Shown one piece after another: positions 18,068-27,480 of a DNA stretch of 64,000 nt. A program made the position numbers and the translations under genes. Position 1 is the stretch's first letter. Each line of letters starts with the position of its first letter. Source of the stretch: Chryseobacterium sp. Marseille-Q5410 (GTDB taxonomy: Bacteria > Bacteroidota > Bacteroidia > Flavobacteriales > Weeksellaceae); contig CAMPOT010000001.1 in assembly GCA_946892665.1 (NCBI GenBank), positions 1,178,001 through 1,242,000 on the forward strand, read 5' to 3'. The notes under the pieces were generated by a model. It was not told the origin of the DNA. It made no database searches and worked only from the letters and a program-made list of their open reading frames with translations.

Positions 18068-19087
18068 TTAGCTTTCAGAAACTTCTCCACAAAGGTTTTT
18101 AGCAAAGTTTTCCGCAAAATTTCCTTCGTAATTCGGATTTTCCAAAAGATGCATCGCTTTTGTAATCGCACTTTCTGCGGTTATATCGTTTCCGCTAATG
18201 GCTCCAATTTTTGTAAAAATATTCGAATTGGAATATTTGCCAAACGAAATTCCACCCGAAACACATTGCGAAACGACTACTATTTCCGTTCCGCGATCGC
18301 GCAAAAGTTGTAAAATATCCAGCGTTTTTTTGGTGTTAAAAATAGTACCGGAACCGAAAACTTGCAAAATCAGTACCTTCATTTGCGGAATTTCGGAGAA
18401 ATGTTCAAGATGCATTCCCGGAAAAATTCGCCAGAAAAGAACATCCTGCGACAAGTGCGAATCCACGCTGAAGCGCGCATCCGATTTTGAACGCCACAAA
18501 AAATCTTTTTCAATATTCAAATGAACTCCGGATTGACCCAACGCAGGATAGTTCGGACTCTGGTACGCATCGAAATATTCTGCGGAATATTTTAAAGTTC
18601 GGTTTCCGCGGAGTAATTTATATTCAAAATATATGGTAACCTCCTGAATTACAGCTTTATCGTTTTCGTATAAACTAGCGTAGTATAAGGTGGTCAAAAG
18701 GTTTTCTCTAGCATCCGTGCGCAAATCTCCAATCGGTAATTGCGAACCGGTCAAAATCACAGGTTTGCTTAAATTCTTTAGCATGAAGCTCAATGCTGAA
18801 GCCGTGTAAGACATCGTATCTGTGCCATGTAAAATCACAAAACCATCGTAGTAATCATAATTTTTCCCGATTAATTTGGCGATAATTTTCCATTCTTTAG
18901 GTCCCATATCGGAGGAATCGAGCGGTTTTTTGAACGGATGAACATCAACTTCGCACTCGATCAGTTTCATTTCCGGAAGTTTCTGAAAAATATTTCCAAA
19001 ATCGAAAGCCCGCAAACTCCCGGTTTCGTAATCTTTTTCCATGCCAATCGTACCGCCGGTGTATATAAGTAGAACTTTTCTTTTCAT
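18068..19087 (-). CDS. ansA: L-asparaginase, type I
   Basis: 339 aa, usual length. The N-terminal YTGGTIGM carries the first catalytic Thr and HGTDTM (about residues 88-93) the second Thr-Asp pair; GSQLPIGDLRTDARENL follows. No signal peptide, so the cytoplasmic, lower-affinity type. It hydrolyses asparagine to aspartate and ammonia. It is divergent from trmH, with 81 bp between the starts. Its -7 box ends only 5 nt before the ATG, suggesting a leaderless or near-leaderless mRNA. Confidence 0.93.
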   Translation of the reverse strand: MKRKVLLIYTGGTIGMEKDYETGSLRAFDFGNIFQKLPEMKLIECEVDVHPFKKPLDSSDMGPKEWKIIAKLIGKNYDYYDGFVILHGTDTMSYTASALSFMLKNLSKPVILTGSQLPIGDLRTDARENLLTTLYYASLYENDKAVIQEVTIYFEYKLLRGNRTLKYSAEYFDAYQSPNYPALGQSGVHLNIEKDFLWRSKSDARFSVDSHLSQDVLFWRIFPGMHLEHFSEIPQMKVLILQVFGSGTIFNTKKTLDILQLLRDRGTEIVVVSQCVSGGISFGKYSNSNIFTKIGAISGNDITAESAITKAMHLLENPNYEGNFAENFAKNLCGEVSES

Positions 19088-19092
19088 AGATT

Positions 19093-19100
19093 CAAAAATA
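19093..19100 (-). promoter_or_regulatory. -7 box of ansA
   Basis: TATTTTTG on the minus strand, ending 5 nt before the ATG. Confidence 0.45.
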
Positions 19101-19156
19101 CATTATTTAAAGTAATATCAAGGAAAATTAGCCGTGCTAAAATCCCCAAATTATAT

Positions 19157-19164
19157 TATTTTTG
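19157..19164 (+). promoter_or_regulatory. -7 box of trmH
   Basis: TATTTTTG ending 4 nt before the ATG at 19169. The next in-frame Met is far inside the conserved domain, so the transcript should be leaderless. Confidence 0.45.
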
Positions 19165-19168
19165 AAAG

Positions 19169-19837
19169 ATGAATTCACAAAAAACTTTTGAGTATTTAAA
19201 GCAATTTCTCACAGAAGAACGCCTAAGCAAAATAGAATTTTACGCCCAAGAAAGTTCCGATTTTGTATTGCCGGTGATGGAAGATATTTTCCAATTTCGA
19301 AATGCCGCCGCTATTGTACGTTCGGTGGAAGCTTGTGGATTTCATAAAATTGTGGCGATGGAAAGCGAGAACCAATTCAATCCGAATCTTCGCGTGACCA
19401 AAGGTGCGGAAACGTGGGTGGAAGTTGAAAAAATGCCTCACCAAATAAAATCATTAAAAAAAATTAAAGAAAGAGGATACAAAATTTTGGCAGTTTCGCC
19501 CGAAAAAAATGCGACCATGCTGCCGGATTACGATTTGAAAGAACCCGTTGCGCTGGTTTTTGGGACAGAAAAAGAAGGTGTTACCAAAGAAATTCTAGAT
19601 TTTGCTGATGAAACTTTGGGAATTCCGATGTATGGTTTTACCAAAAGTTTTAATGTTTCTGTGGCGGCGGCAATTTGTTTCTACGATTTAAAGCAAAAGC
19701 TCTTTAGGTCCAATCTCGATTATAAACTTTCTAACGAGAAACTCTGGGAACTCAAAGTTCGGTGGGCAAAAAATTCAATAAAAAGCGGCGAGGAAATTCT
19801 GCAGAAATATCTCAAAGAGCAAGCTACATCATTTTAA
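19169..19837 (+). CDS. trmH: tRNA (guanosine-2'-O)-methyltransferase, SpoU/TrmH family
   Basis: 222 aa. SPOUT motifs in order: RNAAAIVRSVEACGF (motif 1, residues about 43-57), ALVFGTEKEGV (motif 2) and MYGFTKSFNVSVAAAICFYDL (motif 3, the trefoil knot that binds SAM). The C-terminal extension KLWELKVRWAKNSI is typical of TrmH, which methylates G18 in the tRNA D-loop. Its last 14 bp overlap the end of convergent rsmE. The exact target could differ from that of E. coli TrmH. Confidence 0.88.
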   Translation: MNSQKTFEYLKQFLTEERLSKIEFYAQESSDFVLPVMEDIFQFRNAAAIVRSVEACGFHKIVAMESENQFNPNLRVTKGAETWVEVEKMPHQIKSLKKIKERGYKILAVSPEKNATMLPDYDLKEPVALVFGTEKEGVTKEILDFADETLGIPMYGFTKSFNVSVAAAICFYDLKQKLFRSNLDYKLSNEKLWELKVRWAKNSIKSGEEILQKYLKEQATSF

Positions 19838-20516
19838 AATAATTCCACGCAGCAACAAAAATCCCCGCTGTTTCAGTTCTCAATCGTTGGTTTCCGAGGG
19901 AAACGGCCTTAATGCCTTTTTCTACTAAAGTCCGAATTTCTTTGTCCGAAAAGTCACCTTCAGGACCGATCAGGATAGTAATTTTTTCTTTTAAATTGAT
20001 TTCTTTCAAATTAATTCTTTCCAGATTTTCGTTGCAATGGGCAACAAATGTGGTTTCAGGATCTAATTTTTTTATAAAATCTGGAAATTTGATTAAATCA
20101 TTGACGATCGGAAAATGAAATCTCAAACTCTGTTTGGACGCGGCGATGCTTTGTTTTCTTAGCTTTTCAATGTTCAGGATTTTCCGCTCCGTTTTTTCGG
20201 TTTGTATTAAACTTACCTCAGAAATCCCCATTTCTGTAGCTTTTTCTAAGAAAAACTCAATCCGGTCGATGTTTTTGGTTGGAGCAATCGCAATATGAAG
20301 TTTTGGAGAAAATTCCGGAAGATTTTTTTGGATTTCTCTGATGTCTAAAGAAACTTTTTTGCCTTCAAAAACCAATGTTCCGTCGGCGAGATTTCCCTTT
20401 CCATCGGTTACGGAAATTTCTTCGCCATCGCGCATTCTCAGGACTTTTATAATATGTTGCTGTTCTTCATCATTAATCTGAACTGCGGGGAAAATTTCAC
20501 CAAAAAATAACTTCAT
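19824..20516 (-). CDS. rsmE: 16S rRNA (uracil-1498-N3)-methyltransferase RsmE
   Basis: 230 aa from the ATG at 20516 (MKLFFGE). I reject the longer frame back to 20555 because it would overlap tsaD and adds non-homologous residues. N-terminal PUA-like part (HIIKVLRMRDGEEI), then the SPOUT knot with IGPEGDFSDKEI and SLGNQRLRTETAGI. It methylates U1498 of 16S rRNA. It starts 1 nt after the tsaD stop, so is translationally coupled to it, and its 3' end overlaps convergent trmH by 14 bp. Confidence 0.93.
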   Translation of the reverse strand: MKLFFGEIFPAVQINDEEQQHIIKVLRMRDGEEISVTDGKGNLADGTLVFEGKKVSLDIREIQKNLPEFSPKLHIAIAPTKNIDRIEFFLEKATEMGISEVSLIQTEKTERKILNIEKLRKQSIAASKQSLRFHFPIVNDLIKFPDFIKKLDPETTFVAHCNENLERINLKEINLKEKITILIGPEGDFSDKEIRTLVEKGIKAVSLGNQRLRTETAGIFVAAWNYFKMM

Positions 20517-20517
20517 T

Positions 20518-21561
20518 TTACTCGGATTTTTTCTTAAAACTTTCTTCAATATCATATCGTGCTGTTGCCGAAACCGAAAGGTCAGTAAATTCGCCGCGGT
20601 CGTATTTTAACTTTGCAACCATAGCGATCATCGCTGCATTATCGGTAGTGTATTCGAATTTTGGGATGTAAATATTCCAGCCGAGTTTGTCTTCATTTTT
20701 CTTCATCGCTTCTCGAAGTCCGGAATTTGCAGAAACTCCACCGGCGATGGCAATATGCTGAATGTTGTAATCTATTGCGGCTTTTTCCAGTTTGTTCATC
20801 AAGGTTTCTACGATGGTTTTTTGGACGGAAGCTGCTAAGTTTTCGATGTTTTCTTTAATAAAATCCGGATTTTTTTTGATTTCTTTTTGAATGAAATATA
20901 AAACCGAAGTCTTCACGCCGCTGAAGGAATAATCATATTTTTCTAATCGAGGTTTACTAAAAGTAAATGCGTTTGGATCTCCGTTTTTTGCCAGTTTATC
21001 AATAATGGGACCTGCCGGATAATCGAGATCGAAAATTTTCCCAATTTTGTCGAAGGCTTCACCCGCAGCATCGTCAATGGTTTTTCCGATGATTTCCATA
21101 TCGAAATAATCTTTCACCAAAACGATCATCGTGTGACCACCAGAAACTGTTAAACATAAAAAAGGAAACGGTGGAGGTGCAATATTTGCATCGTCGATAA
21201 AGTGTGCTAAAATGTGTGCCTGAAGGTGATTTACCTCAATTAAAGGCACATTTAAACTCATTGCTAAAGATTTCGCAAATGAAGTTCCTACGAGCAAGGA
21301 ACCCAAAAGTCCCGGTCCGCGTGTAAATCCCACGGCAGAAATATCTTTTTGTTGTATATTTGCTTTGCTGACGGATTTTTCAACCACAGGAATGATATTT
21401 TGCTGATGTGCACGGGAAGCCAGCTCGGGAACCACACCACCATATTCGTTGTGGATCGCCTGATTGGCTGCAATGTTTGAAAGAATTTTATTCCCTCTGA
21501 TGATGGCAGCAGAAGTATCGTCGCAGGATGATTCTATTCCTAAAATTATTGAGTCGCTCAT
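20518..21561 (-). CDS. tsaD: tRNA N6-adenosine threonylcarbamoyltransferase TsaD
   Basis: 347 aa from the ATG at 21561 (MSDSIILGIESSCDDT). The upstream 18 codons lie outside the family and inside tamB. Conserved: ESSCDDT, PELASRAHQ, the metal-binding HLQAHILAH, TVSGGHT and GGVSANSGLR. With TsaB/E/C it installs t6A37 on tRNAs reading ANN codons. Operon with rsmE. It is divergent from tamB with only 4 bp between the start codons. Confidence 0.95.
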   Translation of the reverse strand: MSDSIILGIESSCDDTSAAIIRGNKILSNIAANQAIHNEYGGVVPELASRAHQQNIIPVVEKSVSKANIQQKDISAVGFTRGPGLLGSLLVGTSFAKSLAMSLNVPLIEVNHLQAHILAHFIDDANIAPPPFPFLCLTVSGGHTMIVLVKDYFDMEIIGKTIDDAAGEAFDKIGKIFDLDYPAGPIIDKLAKNGDPNAFTFSKPRLEKYDYSFSGVKTSVLYFIQKEIKKNPDFIKENIENLAASVQKTIVETLMNKLEKAAIDYNIQHIAIAGGVSANSGLREAMKKNEDKLGWNIYIPKFEYTTDNAAMIAMVAKLKYDRGEFTDLSVSATARYDIEESFKKKSE

Positions 21562-21565
21562 AACA

Positions 21566-24500
21566 ATGGCAAATTTAGAGAATAATAACGATAACGAAAA
21601 CAAAAAATCGATCACTGAAAATATTGGAGATTCTGTGCAGAAGGGAGTAGAAAATGTTCAGGATACAGTGAAAGAAACAGTAAAAGGAGCTAAGGATTTG
21701 GCTTCGGATGCCATTAATCATCCTGTTGAAACTGCGGGCGAATTTGTACAGCAAGCGGCAAAAGACGTCACAAGTTACAAATGGTGGGCGAAATTGTTGC
21801 TTGTTTTATTCTGGACTTCTTTGTTTTTGGTGTTTTCTTTTTTTGTAATTGTAAGTTTGCCTGCCACCAAGAATTGGGCAGCTCAAAAGGTGATTGAAAA
21901 ACTCAATACCGATCTGAAGTCGCAAATGTCTTTCAAAAGTGTTGACATTAATTATTTTGGTGACATCCATATTCATGAAGTTGCGATCAAAGATTACAAA
22001 AATTTTCCTTTTCTAAAAGCCAAGGAATTGTACGCAGATTCCAACTGGTTTTCCATCATCAGCAATTCCCGAAATTTGCAGTTTCAATCTTTGTCTTTGG
22101 AAGAACTGGATTTAAAAGTAATTACTTACAAAGGCGACAGTATTTCGAATTTTGTCCGATTTGTTGATCTTTTTAATACGCCCTCCCCAACGGTGAAAAA
22201 AGAACCATTTCAATTGAAATCGCGTATTTTTATTACCAATTCCAAAGTTTCTATTGTTAACCAAAATAGCGAAGGCGAACAAGGGAAATGGCTGACCGCT
22301 GAGAATTTTAATCTTGTAGCTCCAGAGTTGAAAGTAGAAGGCTCCGATGTTTTTGCTCAAATAAATAACATCCGATTTACCACTGAAAGATGGGGCAAAA
22401 AACATTTTGTCGATACATTTTCCACCGAATTGGCATTGACTAAAGAGTTTTTGGTTTTAAATGATTTAACCATTAATACCAATAATACTTTGCTGCAAGG
22501 AGACATAAAATTTAATTTGAACAATGGCTCTTGGGCAGATTTTGCCGATAAAGTGAAGTGGGAAATGAAAATGATGCAAGGAAGCCAAATTAGTGGATAC
22601 GACATCAGTTATTTCGTTACGAATTGGGATAATTATAAACCGATCAATATTTCCGGTGATATGACCGGTCCGCTGAATAATTTTTATTTAGATAATTTCC
22701 TGGTTAGAAATCCACAGGTGAATATTCGAACCGCGAAAATGAAAGTAACCAATCTGCTAAAAGGTAATTTTCAAATTGAAACCAATAATCTTTCCACAGA
22801 TTTCACTTATAAAGAGCTGAAAAACATGATGCCGACTTTCATTTCATCTAAAATGAAAAATTTCGCGGACGATTTCGGAAGGTTAAAATACAACGGTGCG
22901 GTTCGGGTGAATCCGAAAGAAGTTTTCGTCTCCAACGCCAATCTAGTCACCGGAATTGGGCAAGCAAAAATTAGTAATTTTTATTTAAATGATTACAGTT
23001 CGAATTTGCCAAAATACCGCGGTTATGCTGAAATTAACGATCTAAACACCTCAGTGATTACCAAAAATAAACAAGTAGGATTGATTTCCGGTAAATTTAA
23101 TCTTCAGGGGCAAAGTTTCGATGTGAATACGATGCGATTGAAAACCCGTTCCCAGATTTCAAAAATCGAAATTATGGACAAGGAAATCAACAATGTTTTT
23201 CTTGATGGTTTGCTGGATCATAAAACCTATCGCGGAATTGTAAATGTAAACGACGAGCAGGCGAAAGCCGATGTTAACGGATTTATCGATTTCCGAACCA
23301 GCAGATTATCGGCCGATATTAATGCTGACATTAAACATTTAAATATTAATTATTTTACCGGCGCTAAAGGCAATCAAATCGTTACTGGTTTGGTGGATGG
23401 GAAAATTTCGATGACTAATATCAATGATTTGAACCTCGATGCGGATCTCCAACGCGTCACCTTTGCAAATGCATCACAAAAATTCCTTATTCCGAATGCA
23501 AAAGTAAAAGCGTTCTTCGAAAACGGGAACAGGATCGTTTCAGTTGATGCTCCAGGAGCTGTGAACGGGCAGATTTCCGGGAGATATAATCTTGGTGATT
23601 TGATGGGAATGGTGCAAAACGGAATTGGAAAAATTCTGGTGGGTCCTCCGCCAAGAAAGTTGTATCGTGGACAAAACTTCTCTATGAATTTTGAGGTAAA
23701 ACAAGGTCTGGTAAGTTATTTTGAGCCTAATCTGCAAATTCCGAGAGGTGCTTCGGTGAATGGCTCTTATGATGGGAATTCGAATAATTTGATTTTGAAT
23801 GTAGATGCGGAAACTTTAAAATATATCATGACCAAAAAGCAGGAAATCACGGATGCTGACAAAGCTTTAGCAGCTGCAAATCCCGCATATAAAATCTCCG
23901 ACCGCGACAATATTACCCGAGACAGTGCGATGGTAGACAGTTTGATGGTGAGAATTAATACCGCCAACCTCGATGAACAGATTTTTACGAAAATTAATCG
24001 GGTAGAATACAACAAGAATATCCTAAAAGACATTACTTTACGTGGAAGAAACGAAAATAATCAAGTTCTTCACATCGCGGCGAATTTTAAACATGGAACT
24101 CCCGAAGATGAAGTGAAACAAAATTTGAAAGAATATGTTATCAATCTTAATCAAACCACCAATTCTGCTGGAGATTATGTAGTAAGATTCGAGCCTACAA
24201 CAGTGAAATTTAATGATGTAGCGTGGAGCGTCGATACTTCCGCCGAGTTGAACCATTCGATAACATACAGAAAGAAAACTTCCGATTTTCTGATCCAGAA
24301 TTTAAGACTTTACTCAGATGCCAGTGAATTGTTTTTGAGAGATGCCATTTTCAAATCTGCCCAGGATTTTTCTGCCGGTGGCGAAGTGAAAAACCTTGAT
24401 ATTTCGAAAATTTTTGCTCTAACCAAGAGTGAGAACAGCATGGATATTCAGGGAATTGCGAATGGAACTTTCGATATTAAAATGAATAAAAACAATCTGG

Positions 24501-26350
24501 AACCGCTCATCGATTTCAATATTACTGATATTTTGATGAACGGAAAGGATATGGGAAATATATTGATTTCTGCTAAAAAAAGTGATACACCCAACGTTTT
24601 TGATGTCGATGCCAAGGTAGTTTCTGCAGGAATTATCGGGGATAATAATCTGCATCTTACCGGAACAATAAATAACAATACCTCTTCACCAACCCTTGAT
24701 TTGGTCGCAGATATGAAGGAATTTGATATCGCTTTTGCTCAGGAATTTGTAAAAGGAGTATTCGGAAATCTTCGCGGAAAAGCTTCCGGTGAACTGAAGA
24801 TTTCCGGCAAATTGAGTGACATCGATTACAGTGGCGATATTGCGATGAAAGATATGGGATTGAAACTCAATTTTACTGGGGTTGATTATGCTTTTGATGA
24901 CACGGTGATCTCGCTTTCCAGAGGTTTGGCGATTCTGAATGATATAGGTGTTCGGGACGGACGAACAAATTCCCGGGGCTCCATTTCTGGTGCGATTCAG
25001 TTTGAAACTTTAGCCTCAATGGGTGTCAACTTAGTGATGAGAGCAGATAATTTGATGCTTCTCAATACAGGGCAGAAAGACTTTGATTTGTTTTGGGGCA
25101 GAGTATATGGCACCGGAACACTCTATGTGGACGGACCAATTTCTGCTTTGAATATTTCGACTCCGGAAATGAAAGTACTTAATAACAGTGTATTTACTTT
25201 TAACTCAAATTCTACGTCCAAAATCGAAGAATTTAAAATGCTTAGATTCTTGAAAAGAGACGAAGCCGGTGTGGTTTCTGTAGAGGAAAGGAAACGATCC
25301 AGCGCAAATATGAATATCGATTTTACACTTTCTTTGGATCGTGGAACTACGGTAAATGTTTTGGTGGGAGATGATATCGGTGATATTACGGTGCGTGGAA
25401 GTTCGGAAAGTCTGCGTTTTGTGATGAACCGATCCGGAGCGATTTCCATGAACGGAAATTATTTTGTGGACAACGGAACTTTTGTTTCTAAAGCGATTCT
25501 GAATAGAACTTTCCATATCACCAAAGGAAGCAGCATCCGTTGGGATGGCGATGCGATGTCGCCGGAACTCGATATTGACGCGACCTATTTGAGAACGGTA
25601 ACGAATGCTGGATCTTATCTTGGAATGTCGAATTTGCAACCTATTAATGTTTTGTTATCCACTAAAATTACCCAAACACTAAACAATCCGAACGTTCAGT
25701 TAGGGGTTTCTGCTTTGGATGTTTCCAGCAATTTGAAAGAAACGCTTGCTCAGAAAATGAGTAATGAGGATGAAAAAATCATTCAATTCGGATCTATTTT
25801 GGTGCTGAGCAGTTTCAATGAAGCCAATGCAGGATTCGGAAATCTTAATCTGGGAAATACTTTGGAAACATCAGGTTATAACATGCTTTTCAAACAACTG
25901 GGTTCGGTTTTAAATACCATAAGCAACGAGTTTCAGGTGGATTTGAATTATCTGCAAGGCGATACGAACTCCAATAGTGGCGACCGTGCAAACGCAAGTG
26001 TGAGCTTCAGCCTGTCCCCAAGAGTAAAAGTGAAAACAGGTTTGGGGATTCCTATTTCTAAAACGCAAAATACGAATGCAGATTATCTTTCAGGCGAGGG
26101 AATTATTGAATATGATTGGTCTAAGAAAAATGACGGAACAAGACTGTTGAGAGCTTATTCCAAACCAAGCAATATCGGATTGAACGGTGCAGTGGCCGGA
26201 AATGCCAATGCGAATCAAAGCTACGGAGTAGGGGTAGTTTATAGTAAAAGCTTTAATACGATATTCAAAAGGAAGAAAAAAGATAAAAAAAATAAAAGTT
26301 CAACCGGTGATATCATAAGGGATTCTATTAAAAAAGATACAATAAAGTAA
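21566..26350 (+). CDS. tamB: TamB-domain translocation/assembly module protein
   Basis: 1594 aa. I choose the ATG at 21566 (MANLENNND) because the frame upstream lies wholly within tsaD. A charged cytoplasmic N-terminus rich in Asn, Glu and Lys is followed by one transmembrane helix (about residues 76-98). A very long beta-rich, repetitive periplasmic part follows, ending in the conserved TamB C-terminal domain (from about residue 1150: GRVYGTGTLYVDGP, NGNYFVDNGTF, SPELDIDATYLRT). Such AsmA/TamB-like proteins form lipid-conducting or outer-membrane assembly bridges. No tamA/BamA-like gene is adjacent. Ends in a basic Lys-rich tail. Confidence 0.88.
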   Translation: MANLENNNDNENKKSITENIGDSVQKGVENVQDTVKETVKGAKDLASDAINHPVETAGEFVQQAAKDVTSYKWWAKLLLVLFWTSLFLVFSFFVIVSLPATKNWAAQKVIEKLNTDLKSQMSFKSVDINYFGDIHIHEVAIKDYKNFPFLKAKELYADSNWFSIISNSRNLQFQSLSLEELDLKVITYKGDSISNFVRFVDLFNTPSPTVKKEPFQLKSRIFITNSKVSIVNQNSEGEQGKWLTAENFNLVAPELKVEGSDVFAQINNIRFTTERWGKKHFVDTFSTELALTKEFLVLNDLTINTNNTLLQGDIKFNLNNGSWADFADKVKWEMKMMQGSQISGYDISYFVTNWDNYKPINISGDMTGPLNNFYLDNFLVRNPQVNIRTAKMKVTNLLKGNFQIETNNLSTDFTYKELKNMMPTFISSKMKNFADDFGRLKYNGAVRVNPKEVFVSNANLVTGIGQAKISNFYLNDYSSNLPKYRGYAEINDLNTSVITKNKQVGLISGKFNLQGQSFDVNTMRLKTRSQISKIEIMDKEINNVFLDGLLDHKTYRGIVNVNDEQAKADVNGFIDFRTSRLSADINADIKHLNINYFTGAKGNQIVTGLVDGKISMTNINDLNLDADLQRVTFANASQKFLIPNAKVKAFFENGNRIVSVDAPGAVNGQISGRYNLGDLMGMVQNGIGKILVGPPPRKLYRGQNFSMNFEVKQGLVSYFEPNLQIPRGASVNGSYDGNSNNLILNVDAETLKYIMTKKQEITDADKALAAANPAYKISDRDNITRDSAMVDSLMVRINTANLDEQIFTKINRVEYNKNILKDITLRGRNENNQVLHIAANFKHGTPEDEVKQNLKEYVINLNQTTNSAGDYVVRFEPTTVKFNDVAWSVDTSAELNHSITYRKKTSDFLIQNLRLYSDASELFLRDAIFKSAQDFSAGGEVKNLDISKIFALTKSENSMDIQGIANGTFDIKMNKNNLEPLIDFNITDILMNGKDMGNILISAKKSDTPNVFDVDAKVVSAGIIGDNNLHLTGTINNNTSSPTLDLVADMKEFDIAFAQEFVKGVFGNLRGKASGELKISGKLSDIDYSGDIAMKDMGLKLNFTGVDYAFDDTVISLSRGLAILNDIGVRDGRTNSRGSISGAIQFETLASMGVNLVMRADNLMLLNTGQKDFDLFWGRVYGTGTLYVDGPISALNISTPEMKVLNNSVFTFNSNSTSKIEEFKMLRFLKRDEAGVVSVEERKRSSANMNIDFTLSLDRGTTVNVLVGDDIGDITVRGSSESLRFVMNRSGAISMNGNYFVDNGTFVSKAILNRTFHITKGSSIRWDGDAMSPELDIDATYLRTVTNAGSYLGMSNLQPINVLLSTKITQTLNNPNVQLGVSALDVSSNLKETLAQKMSNEDEKIIQFGSILVLSSFNEANAGFGNLNLGNTLETSGYNMLFKQLGSVLNTISNEFQVDLNYLQGDTNSNSGDRANASVSFSLSPRVKVKTGLGIPISKTQNTNADYLSGEGIIEYDWSKKNDGTRLLRAYSKPSNIGLNGAVAGNANANQSYGVGVVYSKSFNTIFKRKKKDKKNKSSTGDIIRDSIKKDTIK
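21570..21577 (-). promoter_or_regulatory. Probable -7 box of tsaD, inside tamB codons 2-4
   Basis: TAAATTTG on the minus strand, 8 nt before the tsaD ATG. Because tamB starts at 21566, the whole tsaD promoter must lie in tamB coding sequence. Confidence 0.45.
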
Positions 26351-26429
26351 GAATTATAATATGAATTTTATCATTTACGTTAAAAGTTGTTAATATATCA
26401 TTATATTTTTTCACTTTAATATTTTTTCA

Positions 26430-26437
26430 TAAATTTG
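26430..26437 (+). promoter_or_regulatory. -7 box of the Lrp-family regulator
   Basis: TAAATTTG 43 bp before the ATG at 26481. Confidence 0.45.
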
Positions 26438-26480
26438 CAAAAATATTCACGGAGTATTATTAAATGCATAAAATTCAAAA

Positions 26481-26951
26481 ATGAACTATCAACTTGACGA
26501 AATAGATAAAAAAATCCTTGATTTTTTAGTAGAAAACACAAGAATGCCTTTTACAGAAATTGCTAAACAAATGGACGTTTCTGCAGGAACCATTCACGTA
26601 AGAGTAAAAAAGATGGAAGATGCTGGGATTATCCTGGGATCTTCTTTAAGCATCGATTATGGTAAATTAGATTATCATTTTACCGCTTTCATCGGAATTC
26701 TTCTTACCAAATCCAACAGAACTCAAGAAGTTTTGAAAGAATTAACTACAATTCCAAACGTAATCGAAGCGAGTGTAATTTCCGGTAAATACAATATTTT
26801 CTGTAAAGTGAAAGCTAAAAATACCGAAGATGCAAAAAGAATTATTTACCAAATCGACGATATCCAGGATGTGATGAGAACTGAAAGTATGATTTCGATG
26901 GAAGAATACATTTCGGATAAAAACAGATTGATCGATGCAGTAACCATCTAA
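26481..26951 (+). CDS. Lrp/AsnC family transcriptional regulator
   Basis: 156 aa. N-terminal winged helix-turn-helix (LDEIDKKILDFL, then FTEIAKQMDVSAGTIHVRVKKME, residues about 4-50) and a C-terminal RAM/AsnC ligand-sensing domain (residues about 65-145). Lrp-type proteins form octamers that respond to amino acids. It is a single gene with its own terminator, downstream of tamB. The target genes are not evident. Confidence 0.9.
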   Translation: MNYQLDEIDKKILDFLVENTRMPFTEIAKQMDVSAGTIHVRVKKMEDAGIILGSSLSIDYGKLDYHFTAFIGILLTKSNRTQEVLKELTTIPNVIEASVISGKYNIFCKVKAKNTEDAKRIIYQIDDIQDVMRTESMISMEEYISDKNRLIDAVTI

Positions 26952-26975
26952 TTCGAAAACACTTAAACATATTTT

Positions 26976-27008
26976 AAAAAACTTTTGAATCTATTCAAAA
27001 GTTTTTTT
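26976..27008 (+). terminator. Terminator of the Lrp-family gene
   Basis: AAAAACTTTTGAAT (26977-26990) pairs with ATTCAAAAGTTTTT, followed by a T run. It ends 13 bp before the next ATG. Confidence 0.75.
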
Positions 27009-27020
27009 ACTTTTACATGC

Positions 27021-27395
27021 ATGAATAACGAATTTGCCAACGAAAACCCAAAAAAAGATTTGGGTTTTCTCCTGTCGCTTGCCGCGCTACTTCTGTTCAC
27101 ATTAATGGGCATAGGAATCGATTACGACGAGTTTTTGCAGAAAGATGAAATCAATATTCCTAATTTTTATTTCCTACTCATTTTTTTTGTAGATTTCCTA
27201 ATGATTGTCGGATTGGCGCTCATCTATTTCTACCGAAAAATTGGTGTTTTTCTTTTCCCAATTGCTGTAGTTTTACATTTCATGACGCACAATTATTATC
27301 TTTCCACATTCCTTTATACCGATGTTACCAATCTTTTCCTTTATATTTCTATAGGATTACTTGCTATAATTCCCAAGTGGCAATTTTTTAAGTAA
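27021..27395 (+). CDS. Small four-helix membrane protein, unknown function
   Basis: 124 aa from the ATG at 27021 (MNNEFANENPKKD). The longer frame from 26985 would start inside the preceding terminator, so I reject it. After a polar N-terminus there are four hydrophobic segments (about residues 15-33, 50-70, 73-91 and 97-120), with GIDYDEFLQKDE between the first two. No domain is recognised. A possible promoter, TTTG (26984-26987) and TACTTTTA (27008-27015), would place the RNA start almost at the ATG. Confidence 0.6.
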   Translation: MNNEFANENPKKDLGFLLSLAALLLFTLMGIGIDYDEFLQKDEINIPNFYFLLIFFVDFLMIVGLALIYFYRKIGVFLFPIAVVLHFMTHNYYLSTFLYTDVTNLFLYISIGLLAIIPKWQFFK

Positions 27396-27426
27396 GTGGA
27401 GTATTATTTTTAAACGCTCGAAAATA

Positions 27427-27462
27427 AAAAACCCGTTTATATTCCTAAACGGGTTTATCTTT
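27427..27462 (-). terminator. Terminator of the transketolase operon
   Basis: AAACCCGTTTA (27429-27439), loop TATTCC, TAAACGGGTTT (27446-27456). Symmetric, so it can also serve the convergent membrane-protein gene. Confidence 0.8.
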
Positions 27463-27480
27463 TATATTGAATTTCCTCAA

